From contig NZ_JAAFGM010000001.1 of assembly GCF_012931985.1 (NCBI RefSeq), forward strand, positions 186,001 through 250,000: DNA of 64,000 nucleotides. The letters run 5' to 3'. The DNA comes from Candidatus Roseilinea sp. NK_OTU-006 (lineage in GTDB: Bacteria > Chloroflexota > Anaerolineae > J036 > Brachytrichaceae). Positions 35,910 to 44,317 of this stretch are shown in pieces (position 1 is the stretch's first letter; each line of letters opens with the position of its first letter). The translations under genes were made by a program, and so were the position numbers. The notes under the pieces are model-generated. The model ran no database searches. It was not told the origin of the DNA and saw only the letters and a program-made list of their open reading frames with translations.

Positions 35910-36862
35910 GCGCTTGCCCGGCCCTCCTTACTTTCCCGTGGCAGTTGCCTCACCATCCAGACGATGCCCGGCATGTGCTGCAGTTTCTCCCAGAAGGTGA
36001 GGTGCGCGCGCTTGTTAAACACGTCGAAATCATTGGCGATGATTTTGTCCAGGATGCCGCGGTAAAGCATGGCGGCTGCGGCAACCGCCACTCGGCCGTC
36101 TGACTTCAGCGCAGAGATGGACGGGATGCTGCGCGCGTAGTAATCATGCGCTCGCTGAATCTCGAAGCGCATCAATGCGCGAAACCGATCGTCAATCACG
36201 CCATGGTGCAGATCCGCTTCCGTGTAATCGAAACGTCGTAAATCTTCCTGTGGCAGATAGATTCGCCCGCGGGCCAGGTCCTCGCCGACATCCCGCAGGA
36301 TGTTCGTCAATTGAAGCGCAATGCCGAGGTCTATCGCCGACTGTCGGCTGCGCTCGAAAAGGTGGGGGTCGTCGTCGTTCACGCCGATGATGTGCATCGA
36401 GATCAGGCCGACGGTGCTGGCGACGCAGTAGCAGTAACGCTCTAACTCTTGCCAGGTTTTATACCGTTTGATGCTCAGATCCATCTCGCAGCCATCAATT
36501 AACTCCTCGACGTACACCTGCGGCACGGCGTAGCGATCGCGAATGGACGTCCAAGCCGCTAACACCGGATTGACTTGTTCGCTGGGTGAGAGGCGCGACG
36601 CACGGCGCCATTCGTCGAGGAAGGGACGCGCTTCGGCGTCGCTCTTGCTCAGCACATCTACCGTGTCATCGGTGGTGCGGCAGAAGGCGTAGAAGGCGCG
36701 GATGGCGCGTCGCTTGTCTTTTGGGAGAAACGCGGTGCTGAAATAGAACGACTTGGAGTGATCGCGGGTGATTTCGCTGCATAGCGCGAACGCGCGATCG
36801 AGGTCGAGCTTGCTTTCGGGTTCAGGCGAGGGAGTGCGCAGCTTCAGTGAGCGAATCATCAT
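35906..36862 (-). CDS. crtB: Phytoene/squalene synthase family protein (CrtB)
   Basis: 318 aa from MMIRSLKLR. Head-to-head prenyl transferase motifs: HSKSFYFSTAFLP, first Asp-rich YAFCRTTDDTVD, SIKRYKTWQELERYCYCVASTVGL, second Asp-rich LTNILRDVGEDLARGRIYLP. Joins two geranylgeranyl diphosphates to phytoene. Upstream ATG 36937 would run through the operator repeats and promoter, so it is rejected. Confidence 0.93.
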   Translation of the reverse strand: MMIRSLKLRTPSPEPESKLDLDRAFALCSEITRDHSKSFYFSTAFLPKDKRRAIRAFYAFCRTTDDTVDVLSKSDAEARPFLDEWRRASRLSPSEQVNPVLAAWTSIRDRYAVPQVYVEELIDGCEMDLSIKRYKTWQELERYCYCVASTVGLISMHIIGVNDDDPHLFERSRQSAIDLGIALQLTNILRDVGEDLARGRIYLPQEDLRRFDYTEADLHHGVIDDRFRALMRFEIQRAHDYYARSIPSISALKSDGRVAVAAAAMLYRGILDKIIANDFDVFNKRAHLTFWEKLQHMPGIVWMVRQLPRESKEGRASA

Positions 36863-36870
36863 TGTTCGGT

Positions 36871-36912
36871 GAACCGGTTGGCAGTTAGAACAATCATAGC
36901 GCCAACCGGTTC
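36871..36912. promoter_or_regulatory. Paired AACCGGTT palindromes in the crtB leader
   Basis: GAACCGGTTGGC (36871-36882) and its exact inverse GCCAACCGGTTC (36901-36912). Each holds the self-palindrome AACCGGTT; the two centres are 32 bp apart, about three helical turns. A second possible -10 (TATGAT) lies between them. Fits a dimeric repressor binding both sites, or a 12-bp mRNA stem. Confidence 0.6.
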
Positions 36913-36922
36913 GACGAGTTGA

Positions 36923-36951
36923 AGCGTAACAGAGCACGAATCCTGTGTCAA
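36923..36951 (-). promoter_or_regulatory. crtB promoter
   Basis: Minus strand TTGACA (36946-36951), 17-bp spacer, TACGCT (36923-36928), directly upstream of the paired palindromes. Confidence 0.65.
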
Positions 36952-37059
36952 CGGCGTTTCACCGACTGGCGCGCTTGGAGGACAGTATATGCGCTCTCAG
37001 GAGGCGCCTAGGAGGGCGTTGCTCGCCCTTTTCTCACGATTGTTTAAGCTGTGTACGAG

Positions 37060-37087
37060 TTGACATCGCCCGGCGTTTTAATAAAAT
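37060..37087 (+). promoter_or_regulatory. Promoter of the SWIM-like gene leader
   Basis: TTGACA (37060-37065), 16-bp spacer, TAAAAT (37082-37087). Transcription should start near 37094, about 130 nt before the downstream gene. Confidence 0.7.
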
Positions 37088-37095
37088 CCGTAGAA

Positions 37096-37212
37096 ATGGA
37101 AGCGGAAGTGCACAGGGAAGCGCGTTTGCTGTCGTCACTGGTAAGCCCAACAACGAGAAGAAGGCACGCATACGACTACACTGCGTGCCTTTTTGTTTGC
37201 ATTCAATCTTAG
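37096..37212 (+). CDS. Possible 38-codon leader ORF
   Basis: ATG lies about 2 nt after the predicted transcription start, so it would be leaderless. It reads through the terminator stem and its TAG overlaps the AGGAGG ribosome binding site of the next gene. The product is basic (SPTTRRRHAYDY) and unrecognised. The arrangement resembles translational attenuation, but the ORF may be chance. Confidence 0.3.
   Translation: MEAEVHREARLLSSLVSPTTRRRHAYDYTACLFVCIQS
37161..37198 (+). terminator. Intrinsic terminator in the 5' leader
   Basis: Perfect 10-bp stem AAGGCACGCA/TGCGTGCCTT, 11-nt loop, then TTTTTGTTT. It lies between a strong promoter and the 81-aa gene, so it either ends a short RNA of about 100 nt or acts as an attenuator. 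Confidence 0.8.
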
Positions 37213-37224
37213 GAGGCAAAGCAC

Positions 37225-37470
37225 ATGATGGATTCAAGCTTGATCGGCAAGGTCGAAAAGGCGCATCGCTACGCTCAGGAACGTGACCGATTTCAGTTCT
37301 TGACATTCCAGGTGATGGTGCGCGGGGATAACGGAGAGTACCTCGTCACCTACGATCATGGACGGTGGCATTGCAACTCCGAGTACTTCAAGAACCACGG
37401 CGTAGACAGCCATACGATGGCCGTGGAGCGTTTGTTGGAAGGCATGCTCTACGAGCCGGAGAAGGTCTGA
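37225..37470 (+). CDS. Small SWIM-zinc-finger-like protein
   Basis: 81 aa, AGGAGG 8 nt before the ATG. Residues 40-75 (YLVTYDHGRWHCNSEYFKN, then HGVDSHTMAVERLLEG) match the SWIM pattern W-x-C-x-C-xn-C-x-H, but the second Cys is Ser and the third is Asp, so zinc binding is doubtful. The N-terminal half is helical. Possible protein- or nucleic-acid-binding role. Stands alone downstream of an attenuator-like leader. Confidence 0.75.
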   Translation: MMDSSLIGKVEKAHRYAQERDRFQFLTFQVMVRGDNGEYLVTYDHGRWHCNSEYFKNHGVDSHTMAVERLLEGMLYEPEKV

Positions 37471-37535
37471 CCCAGAGCGCTGATGGGGGCGCTACTAGGC
37501 GCCCCCTGGATGCTTCACGCAAGTCGCGCGCGTGC

Positions 37536-37541
37536 TAACAT
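37536..37541 (+). promoter_or_regulatory. Extended -10 of the TPR gene
   Basis: TG-C-TAACAT, ending 6 nt before the GTG at 37548, so again a probable leaderless transcript. Confidence 0.45.
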
Positions 37542-37547
37542 CACGCT

Positions 37548-38735
37548 GTGCGGTTGCGCGATCGAAGATATGTCCAGCCCCCCCGCCAGCGCAGTGGCAA
37601 CGGTTGCGCTTGGCTGGTTTTGTGGTCTATTGTTATCCTCGTCGCCGGCGGCTACTTGCTGGTGCAAGTCCGGCTCAATGATGGAGTTCAGCTTGGTCGG
37701 GATGCGCGAACTCCAACGCCTGCGCTGACCCCTACACCGACGCGCAGCGTGGACTCTCTGATTCGCGCTGCCGAGGAGGCGGCAGCGCGGGGCGATTATC
37801 GCGCGGCGATTGACGCCTATGACCGCGCCAGTCGCCGCCGGCCTAATGATCCCGACTTGCATCGCCGCGCTGCTCGCCTGATGGTGTTCATCGGCCAGCC
37901 GGAGAAGGCCGAGCAGCGCATCCGCAGAGCGCTGGAGATCGATCCCAATCACCTGCCGTCGCGCGCGGTGCTGTGCATGGCGCTGGATTGGCAGAAGCGC
38001 ATCGCTGAGGCAGTGGCCGAGTGTCAGGCCGTCGTCGCCGCTGACCCGAACTATGCCACCGGTCACGCTTATTTGGCCGAAGCTCTGGCCGATAGCGGCG
38101 ACTTCAACGCGGCGCGCTCCGCCGCGCAGCGGGCTGTGGACCTAGAGCCGAATAATCCCGACGCGCTGCGCAACCTCGGCTATGTCTACGATGTCTTCGG
38201 TCGCTACGACATAGCGCGCTATCACTACGAACGGGCGCTGGAGCGTGAGCCAAACATGCCCCACGTGTTAAGCGCCATCGGGCGGATCTTCTATGTCACC
38301 GGCCGGACGGCTGATGCGATCCGAACGTTTCAGCGCATCATCGAGATAGACCCTCAGCATGCGGAGGCATATCAGCAATTGGGGATGGTGTATCGGTTCA
38401 TCGGCGAGCGCCAGAAAGCGCGCGAGGCGCTGGACAAGGCGATTGAATTGGAGCCGACGCGGCTGCGCGCGTTGACCGAACGCGCCCTGCTCAACTTTCA
38501 GGTGCGCAACTACTTCGGCGCGGTCGAAGATTACACGCGCGCGCTCACCCTCACGCAGCAGTCCGGCACATCGCTGAGCGCGATAGACTATCTGTACTAC
38601 GGCTTTGCTTATCGTTGGATTCAGGAGTGCGATAACGCCCGCGCGATGTGGGCTAAGTCACTCGAGCTTGCTCCGGGGGATCAGGAAATCCGCGCCAATG
38701 TGGAAGCCGGCCTGGCCGCGTGCAGCGGCCGCTGA
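37548..38735 (+). CDS. TPR-repeat membrane-anchored protein
   Basis: 395 aa, GTG start. One transmembrane helix (about 20-42, CAWLVLWSIVILVAGGYLLV), a Thr/Pro linker (TPTPALTPTPT), then at least eight tetratricopeptide repeats (AARGDYRAAIDAYDRASRRRPND, ALEIDPNH, AVDLEPNNPDAL, ALEREPN, IIEIDPQHAEAY, AIELEPTR). Probably a scaffold on the outside face. Followed 75 bp later by an ABC exporter. Confidence 0.85.
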   Translation: MRLRDRRYVQPPRQRSGNGCAWLVLWSIVILVAGGYLLVQVRLNDGVQLGRDARTPTPALTPTPTRSVDSLIRAAEEAAARGDYRAAIDAYDRASRRRPNDPDLHRRAARLMVFIGQPEKAEQRIRRALEIDPNHLPSRAVLCMALDWQKRIAEAVAECQAVVAADPNYATGHAYLAEALADSGDFNAARSAAQRAVDLEPNNPDALRNLGYVYDVFGRYDIARYHYERALEREPNMPHVLSAIGRIFYVTGRTADAIRTFQRIIEIDPQHAEAYQQLGMVYRFIGERQKAREALDKAIELEPTRLRALTERALLNFQVRNYFGAVEDYTRALTLTQQSGTSLSAIDYLYYGFAYRWIQECDNARAMWAKSLELAPGDQEIRANVEAGLAACSGR

Positions 38736-38810
38736 GCGTGCAGAGGCCACCGGGCGCATTCCCGCCATAGCGCAGCGGGGTGCGCGCCTGGGCGGAAGTG
38801 AGGAGTCGCG

Positions 38811-40667
38811 TTGTTCAAATCAAGCAACATCACATGGCGGCTGATACGCTACGTCAAACCTTATCGCGCCGTGATCACCGCCGCCGCCGTCCTGTTTATC
38901 ATCAGCACGGCGCTGAACCTGGCCTTCCCGTTGGTGAGCGGCCAGTTGGTCAATGCGGTGACCGGCGTTTCCGTTGGGCTGAGCGTCGGGCAGATCATCG
39001 GCATGCTCATCGCCGTTTTCGTCGCGCGCGCGGTGGTGGACATCGGCGCCCAGTTTTTGATCGCCGAGGCCGGCGAATCGGTCACGCGCGATTTGCGCCA
39101 GAGCGTCTATGCCCATCTGCAGCATCTGGGCCTGGGGTTCTTCGCCAACCGGCGCACAGGCGAGTTGACCTCGCGCTTGTCGTCCGATGTCACCGTCGTG
39201 CGCGTCGCGCTGGTGAACAACGTCGCCACCCTGCTCAGCAGCGTCCTGACCGTGGTCGGCTCGGCAGCGCTCGTCGTCACCATCAACTGGCGATTAACGG
39301 GCATTGTGTTGTTGATCTTCCCGCTGGCGACGATCGTGGCGCGGCTCTACAGTCGCTCGTTGCGCCCGCTGGCGACAAAGGCGCAAGATCGTTTGGCCGA
39401 GGCTAATGCGATTGCCGAGGAAGCTATCAGCGGCGTGCGCGTGGTCAAGGCCTTCGGCCGCGAGTTGTATGAAGTTCAGCGCTTCAACCAGGCGTCGCAG
39501 GAGGTCTTTCGGGCCTCGCTCAAGCTCTCGCGCATTCGCGCGACGTTCGGCCCGTTGATCGGGTTGATGTTCTTCTTTGCGCTGGTTGGCGTGCTGTGGT
39601 TGGGTTCGCAGGAAGTGAGCGCCGGGCGGTTGCGCGCCGGCGACTTAGTCGCCTTCCTGCTGTATGGCGCGGTGATTGCCGGCGGCATCTCTGGGCTGGC
39701 GAGCATCTTTGCGCAGTTCCAGGAGGCCGTTGGGGCAACGCGCCGGTTGTTCGAGATTCTCGACACACAGCCTGAGGTGCGCGACGCGCCGGACGCGCGC
39801 GATGTCGGTGCTGTGCGGGGGCAGATCACCTTTGATGGCGTCTCTTTTGCCTACGAGGACAATCGCGAGGTGTTGCGCGATGTCTCGCTCGATATCGCCC
39901 CCGGTGAGATTCTAGCGCTCGTCGGACCGAGCGGCGCCGGCAAATCCACCTTGTTCAACCTGATTCCGCGCTTCTACGACCCGACCAGAGGGGCGGTGTT
40001 GCTGGATGGCGTTGATCTGCGCCGCTTGAAGGTTGCGAGCCTTCGTTCGACCATCGCCATGGTGCCGCAAGACACGATGCTGTTTAGCGGCACTGTGCGC
40101 GAGAATATCCTGTACGGCGACCTGAACGCCAGCGAGGAGGCGATGATCGCTGCAGCTCAGGCGGCCAACGCGCACGATTTCATCCTCGCGTTGCCCAAAG
40201 GATACGATACGCTCGTCGGCGAGCGTGGAATAAAACTGAGCGGCGGCCAGCGCCAGCGCATCGCTATCGCTCGCGCCGTTTTGAGGAACCCGCGCATCTT
40301 GCTGCTCGACGAGGCCACTTCCTCGCTGGACAGCGAAAGTGAAGGTTTGGTGCAAGAGGCGCTGGGGCGGCTGATGCAGGGCCGCACCACGATCATCATC
40401 GCGCACCGTCTGAGCACGGTGCAGGTGGCCCATCGCATCGCTGTGCTGGATAAGGGACGGCTGGTGGAGCTGGGCACGCACGATGAGCTACTGGCCGCGC
40501 GCGGCTTGTACTACAAGCTGTATAGCTTGCAGTTCGAAGTCGAGGAAGTGGATGATTCGGCGCAGCAGGTTGTGATGGCTCAGCCCTCCGGCGAAGATGC
40601 CCCTGGGCCACGGCCGCGCCGGCGCGGCTTCAATCCTTTCGCTATGCTGGATGCCGGAGCGTCATGA
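38811..40667 (+). CDS. ABC exporter, fused membrane and ATPase domains (MsbA/LmrA type)
   Basis: 618 aa, TTG start after GAGGAG. Six transmembrane helices in residues 20-300, then the ATPase: Walker A GPSGAGKST, Q-loop VPQDTMLF, signature LSGGQRQRIAIARA, Walker B ILLLDEATSSLD, H-loop IAHRLSTV. Works as a homodimer or with another half; exported lipid, peptide or drug unknown. Its stop overlaps the SDR start by 4 bp. Confidence 0.93.
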   Translation: MFKSSNITWRLIRYVKPYRAVITAAAVLFIISTALNLAFPLVSGQLVNAVTGVSVGLSVGQIIGMLIAVFVARAVVDIGAQFLIAEAGESVTRDLRQSVYAHLQHLGLGFFANRRTGELTSRLSSDVTVVRVALVNNVATLLSSVLTVVGSAALVVTINWRLTGIVLLIFPLATIVARLYSRSLRPLATKAQDRLAEANAIAEEAISGVRVVKAFGRELYEVQRFNQASQEVFRASLKLSRIRATFGPLIGLMFFFALVGVLWLGSQEVSAGRLRAGDLVAFLLYGAVIAGGISGLASIFAQFQEAVGATRRLFEILDTQPEVRDAPDARDVGAVRGQITFDGVSFAYEDNREVLRDVSLDIAPGEILALVGPSGAGKSTLFNLIPRFYDPTRGAVLLDGVDLRRLKVASLRSTIAMVPQDTMLFSGTVRENILYGDLNASEEAMIAAAQAANAHDFILALPKGYDTLVGERGIKLSGGQRQRIAIARAVLRNPRILLLDEATSSLDSESEGLVQEALGRLMQGRTTIIIAHRLSTVQVAHRIAVLDKGRLVELGTHDELLAARGLYYKLYSLQFEVEEVDDSAQQVVMAQPSGEDAPGPRPRRRGFNPFAMLDAGAS

Positions 40668-41392
40668 AGGATCTGTTCAGCGTCGAAGGCAAAGCCGCTC
40701 TAGTCACGGGGGGATCGCGCGGGTTAGGTCTGGCCATCGCCCAAGGTCTATTCTTTGCCGGAGCGAAAGTCGCTGTCGCAGCGCGCACGGCGCCGCCGGT
40801 TGAGGGGGTGCACTTTGTGCCGTGTGACTTGATGAATGCCGATGCGCGCGCGGGATTGATAGAGCGCGTCGTTGCCGATCTGGGCGCGATTGACGTGCTC
40901 GTCCACTGCGCCGGCCAGCAGCATCGCCGGCCGGCTGCCGAGTACCCGCTGGACACATTCGAGGAGATCTATCAATTGCACGTCGTCGCCGGCATGGACC
41001 TGTGTCAGCAGGCTGCGCGCTATATGCTGCCGCGCGGCTCCGGCAAGATCATCTTCGTCAGCAGCGTGCTCGGCTTCCAAGGCGGCATCACCGTGCCGGC
41101 CTATAGCGCCGCCAAGCATGCGGTGGTTGGGCTGGTCCGCGCGCTGGCCAACGAATGGGCAGGCCGGGGGGTGAACGTCAACGCCATCGCGCCGGGCTAC
41201 ATGAACACCGAGATGGTCGCGCCGTTGATGAACGACCCCGATCGCGGGCCGGCCATCCTGAGCCGCATTCCTGCCGGCCGGCTGGGCGAGCCGGGCGAAC
41301 TGGTCGGCGCGGTGATCTTCCTGGCCAGCGCTGCTTCCAGCTATGTGCATGGCCATACGCTGGTCGTGGACGGTGGCTGGCTGGCGCGCTAG
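40664..41392 (+). CDS. SDR-family oxidoreductase (KduD/gluconate dehydrogenase-like)
   Basis: 242 aa. TGGSRGLGLAI nucleotide motif, NAG-type site read as HCAGQQHRRP, Ser in VSSVLGFQ, Tyr-Lys in YSAAKHA, and the C-terminal HTLVVDGGW. Resembles 2-deoxy-D-gluconate 3-dehydrogenase and similar sugar-acid enzymes; substrate unknown. Translationally coupled to the exporter. Confidence 0.85.
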   Translation: MKDLFSVEGKAALVTGGSRGLGLAIAQGLFFAGAKVAVAARTAPPVEGVHFVPCDLMNADARAGLIERVVADLGAIDVLVHCAGQQHRRPAAEYPLDTFEEIYQLHVVAGMDLCQQAARYMLPRGSGKIIFVSSVLGFQGGITVPAYSAAKHAVVGLVRALANEWAGRGVNVNAIAPGYMNTEMVAPLMNDPDRGPAILSRIPAGRLGEPGELVGAVIFLASAASSYVHGHTLVVDGGWLAR

Positions 41393-41395
41393 CAG

Positions 41396-41788
41396 TCAGC
41401 GTTTGAAGACCTCATCTACCTCGACTTGAAAGCCGTTGGCCAGCCGGTTGGTCATATTAGCCGCGCCGACGATGGCCATCAGCTCGCCGAACATCGCGTC
41501 GGTCATGCCCTTGGCGCGCGCAGCGGCCGTGTGTGAAGCGATGCAGTATTCGCAGCCGTTCGTCACGCTCACGGCCACGTAGATCAGCTCGCGCGTCAAG
41601 GGGTCGAGTTCGCCCGGGCTGGTCATCACTTCCTTCACCATCTGCCAGGTGCGGCGCAGGGTGGGGGGATGTTGCGCGAGGACCTTCCAGAAGTTGTTGA
41701 TGTATTCGGTCTTGCGCGTGGCGCGGATGTCGTCATACACCGCGCGCACTTCGTCGCTGGCGTCTCCGTATTCGATCATCTTGCTCAT
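41396..41788 (-). CDS. Carboxymuconolactone decarboxylase / AhpD-like protein
   Basis: 130 aa. The motif GCEYCIASHTAAAR provides the redox Cys pair and His of AhpD-like alkylhydroperoxidases; LTRELIYVAVSVTNG is typical of the family. Probably a small peroxide-defence or thiol-redox enzyme. GGAG lies 8-11 nt before ATG. Converges with the SDR gene. Confidence 0.85.
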   Translation of the reverse strand: MSKMIEYGDASDEVRAVYDDIRATRKTEYINNFWKVLAQHPPTLRRTWQMVKEVMTSPGELDPLTRELIYVAVSVTNGCEYCIASHTAAARAKGMTDAMFGELMAIVGAANMTNRLANGFQVEVDEVFKR

Positions 41789-41819
41789 GGCTGAATCTCC
41801 ATCGGTGGCTTGTGTTTCT

Positions 41820-41865
41820 ATTTCAACTCCTCATGTCCGACTCAGTTGGGGAGTGGGGAGTTACG
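41820..41865. repeat. AACTCC / GGAGTT inverted GA-rich repeat
   Basis: Words AACTCCTCATGTCCGACTC and GGGGAGTGGGGAGTT form imperfect inverted repeats. Similar words (CACTCCCC, CCGACTC) occur in the repeat region near 56530, suggesting a dispersed intergenic family. Confidence 0.4.
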
Positions 41866-41878
41866 GGTGACTGCCGGC

Positions 41879-42868
41879 TCACACCTCGACCGGTCTGCCC
41901 GCGTGCGCCGAACGCAACAGCGCGAGGATCGCAGCGACGTTGCCGCGGCTATCCTTCAGGCTGACGCGCGGCGCTGCGCCCTCCAAGATGGCGTCGGCCA
42001 TGTCTTCGACTTCGCCGAGGTAGAGCCACTCCGGCCCCTCGATGGTGAGCGGCTCGAGCCGGTCGCCGGCTTTGCCGATGTAGATCGTCTCGCGCGCCGT
42101 GGGTTTGAACGGGCGTGGGACGACGATCAACCCTTCGCTGCCGACGATTTCCATGTGCATGCGAAATGGGGCGCGGAAGCCGCAGTCGAACTGCGCGTAG
42201 ACGTCTTCGCCGAACCGCAGCGTCCCGACGAATGTCTCATCCACACCGCTTGGGCCGGTGAATTGCATGCCGAACGCCTCCACCGGCTCGGCGCCGATCA
42301 TCGTGCGCGCATAGTTGATCGGGTAGCAGCCGACATCCCAGATGCTGCCGCCGTCCAAGCCGGCGTTCATGCGAACGTTGGCGTGGTCGGTCAAGGTGAA
42401 GGTGAACGCGCCGCGCGCCAAGCGCACCTCGCCGATCGCGCCGCGCTCGATCAGCGACTTTACCTGGAGCGTTTGCGGATGATGGCGGTACATGAATGCC
42501 TCGGCGACGACCCGGCCGGCGGCTGCTGCCGTTGCCGTGATGGCGTCCACGTCCTCGACGCGCGTGGCAAGGGGCTTCTCGCATAGCACGTGCTTGCCGG
42601 CGCGCAGCGCCTGGATCGTCCATTGGGCGTGCAGGCTGTTGGGCAGGGAGATGTAAACGACGTCAATGTCTGGGCTTTCCAGCATGGCCTCGTAGCTGCC
42701 GAAAGCGCGCTCGATGTTCCATTCTCGCGCGTAGGCTTCGGCTCTGGCTGGATCGCGGCTGGCGACGCCGACCAGCCGATTGCGCGGCGATGCGCGCAGC
42801 GGCGGAATCAGGGAGCGGTTGATGCGAGCTGTGCTGAGCAGTCCCCAGCGCAGGATGCGGTTGGTCAT
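41879..42868 (-). CDS. Gfo/Idh/MocA-family sugar dehydrogenase
   Basis: 329 aa from MTNRILRWGLLSTARIN. Rossmann fold, EKP in LCEKPLATRVEDVD, catalytic region DGGSIWDVGCYPINYARTM. Resembles D-xylose 1-dehydrogenase/dihydrodiol dehydrogenase enzymes that use NADP. It could supply lactone for the sugar-acid operon at 10-16 kb, but there is no direct link. A longer upstream frame to 43342 crosses the opposite VOC gene and is rejected. Confidence 0.88.
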   Translation of the reverse strand: MTNRILRWGLLSTARINRSLIPPLRASPRNRLVGVASRDPARAEAYAREWNIERAFGSYEAMLESPDIDVVYISLPNSLHAQWTIQALRAGKHVLCEKPLATRVEDVDAITATAAAAGRVVAEAFMYRHHPQTLQVKSLIERGAIGEVRLARGAFTFTLTDHANVRMNAGLDGGSIWDVGCYPINYARTMIGAEPVEAFGMQFTGPSGVDETFVGTLRFGEDVYAQFDCGFRAPFRMHMEIVGSEGLIVVPRPFKPTARETIYIGKAGDRLEPLTIEGPEWLYLGEVEDMADAILEGAAPRVSLKDSRGNVAAILALLRSAHAGRPVEV

Positions 42869-42964
42869 CAGATGCGTCGGGCGTCGCTGGTCGTGTGATA
42901 CGGAATGCGCGACGCGCGCATCGTGAGTATACTGACTTGCGCGAAACGCTGCAAAGGCAAACTG

Positions 42965-43357
42965 ATGAGCATCCGATTTGAACACATCGCGATCAACGTG
43001 AGTGACGCGCGGCAGGTGGTCGCTTGGTATGTCAGCAACCTCGACCTCGTGGTGGTGCGCGGGACGAACGAGCCGCCCTACATGACCTTTTTGGCCGATC
43101 AGGGGCGCAACATGATGTTCGAGTTCTACCAGCAACCAGTGGGCGAGGCCGACTACGCGCGCTTGCATCCTGTGGCCTTTCACATCGCCTTCGCTGTGGA
43201 TGATATCGAGGCGACGCGGGCGCGGCTGATCGCCGCCGGCGCGACAGCCGAAGGCGAGGTGACGACGACGCCGGCTGGGGACAAATTGTGCTTCCTGCGC
43301 GATCCATGGGGCATGACGTTGCAGCTCGTCATGCGTGCCCAACCCATGCTGCGCTGA
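42965..43357 (+). CDS. VOC-superfamily (glyoxalase-like) protein
   Basis: 130 aa, two beta-alpha-beta-beta-beta modules: FEHIAINVSDARQVVAWYVSNLDL and HIAFAVDDIEATRARLIAAG, ending FLRDPWGMTLQLV. Metal-ligand candidates His6, Glu in MFEFYQQP, His in VAFHIAF and Glu are consistent with a dioxygenase, lyase or antibiotic-binding protein. Activity unknown. Start at MSIRFEH because the upstream 20 residues are unlike the family. Confidence 0.85.
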   Translation: MSIRFEHIAINVSDARQVVAWYVSNLDLVVVRGTNEPPYMTFLADQGRNMMFEFYQQPVGEADYARLHPVAFHIAFAVDDIEATRARLIAAGATAEGEVTTTPAGDKLCFLRDPWGMTLQLVMRAQPMLR

Positions 43358-43360
43358 CGC

Positions 43361-44299
43361 TCACGCGCCGAAATACGCCCGATACCAGTTCACCGTGTCT
43401 TGGATGGCCACGTCGTGCGGCGTGTACTCGAAGTCGGGATACGCGGCGGCGAACTTTGCGCCATCCAGCACGAACGGTTGCTCAAACTGGTAGAGCACTT
43501 CGGCCACTTCGCGGATGCGCGGCGCGACCAGGCCGGCTAATCGAAAGAAGGCGCGCCCTCTCGCGCCGATCTTCGGCGTTTTGCCGTAAGCCTCAAAGAC
43601 GCGGCGGATGAACTCCTCGCCTGTGAGCGGGCCTGCGCCGGGCACGTGCCAGGTTTGGCCGTAGGCCTCGTCGTTGAGCGCCAACAGAACGCACGCGGCT
43701 GCGGCGTCGGGCAAATAGAGCAAATCGTGCGGCACGTCGAGCCGGCCGAACCACATTGCCTTTTGTCCCCAATAGGCTGCCTCGAAGATCATGCTCATGA
43801 ATGTGCCGCGCAGATGCGCGCCATAGAACGTGGCCAAGCGCACGATCACAGCGGGCACTTCGCCTCGGGCGTGCGCTTCCATCACCGATGATTCGGCGAC
43901 CCGGCGAATTAATCCGCGGCGGCTGTTTGCAGCCAAGGGGTGGTCTTCCTTGGCCGGTATGTGCTGCAGCGGGCCGTACACCAGTCCGTTACTTGGATAC
44001 ACCAGCCGGGCGCCGGCGGCCCGCGCGCCGGCGAGCAGGTTGCGCGTGACCTGCTCTAACTCATCGCCTGCGTAGATGCAGTTGTAGATCACGCTTGCGC
44101 CCTTGCAGGCTGCGCTGACGCTCTCTGGATCTGTCGCGTCACAGGCGAGGATTTCTACGCCATCCGGCAGCGTGTCAGCGGCCTGAGCCGGGTCGCGCGC
44201 GATGGCGCGGACTGGCAGTCCCTCGGCTTCCATCAGGTGATGGACAACCGCCGAGCCTAACGCGCCGGACGCGCCGAAGACCGCGTGGAGTTCAGCCAT
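43361..44299 (-). CDS. NAD-dependent epimerase/dehydratase-like protein
   Basis: 312 aa extended SDR fold: FGASGALGSAVVHHLM nucleotide motif, ACDATDPESV, PSNGLVYGP. The usual YxxxK is replaced around RRGLIRRVAESS, so classical catalysis is doubtful. It follows the Fur/Zur gene by 18 bp on the same strand and may be co-transcribed. Function unknown. Confidence 0.8.
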   Translation of the reverse strand: MAELHAVFGASGALGSAVVHHLMEAEGLPVRAIARDPAQAADTLPDGVEILACDATDPESVSAACKGASVIYNCIYAGDELEQVTRNLLAGARAAGARLVYPSNGLVYGPLQHIPAKEDHPLAANSRRGLIRRVAESSVMEAHARGEVPAVIVRLATFYGAHLRGTFMSMIFEAAYWGQKAMWFGRLDVPHDLLYLPDAAAACVLLALNDEAYGQTWHVPGAGPLTGEEFIRRVFEAYGKTPKIGARGRAFFRLAGLVAPRIREVAEVLYQFEQPFVLDGAKFAAAYPDFEYTPHDVAIQDTVNWYRAYFGA

Positions 44300-44317
44300 A
44301 GCGCCGCCCCGCGTATC

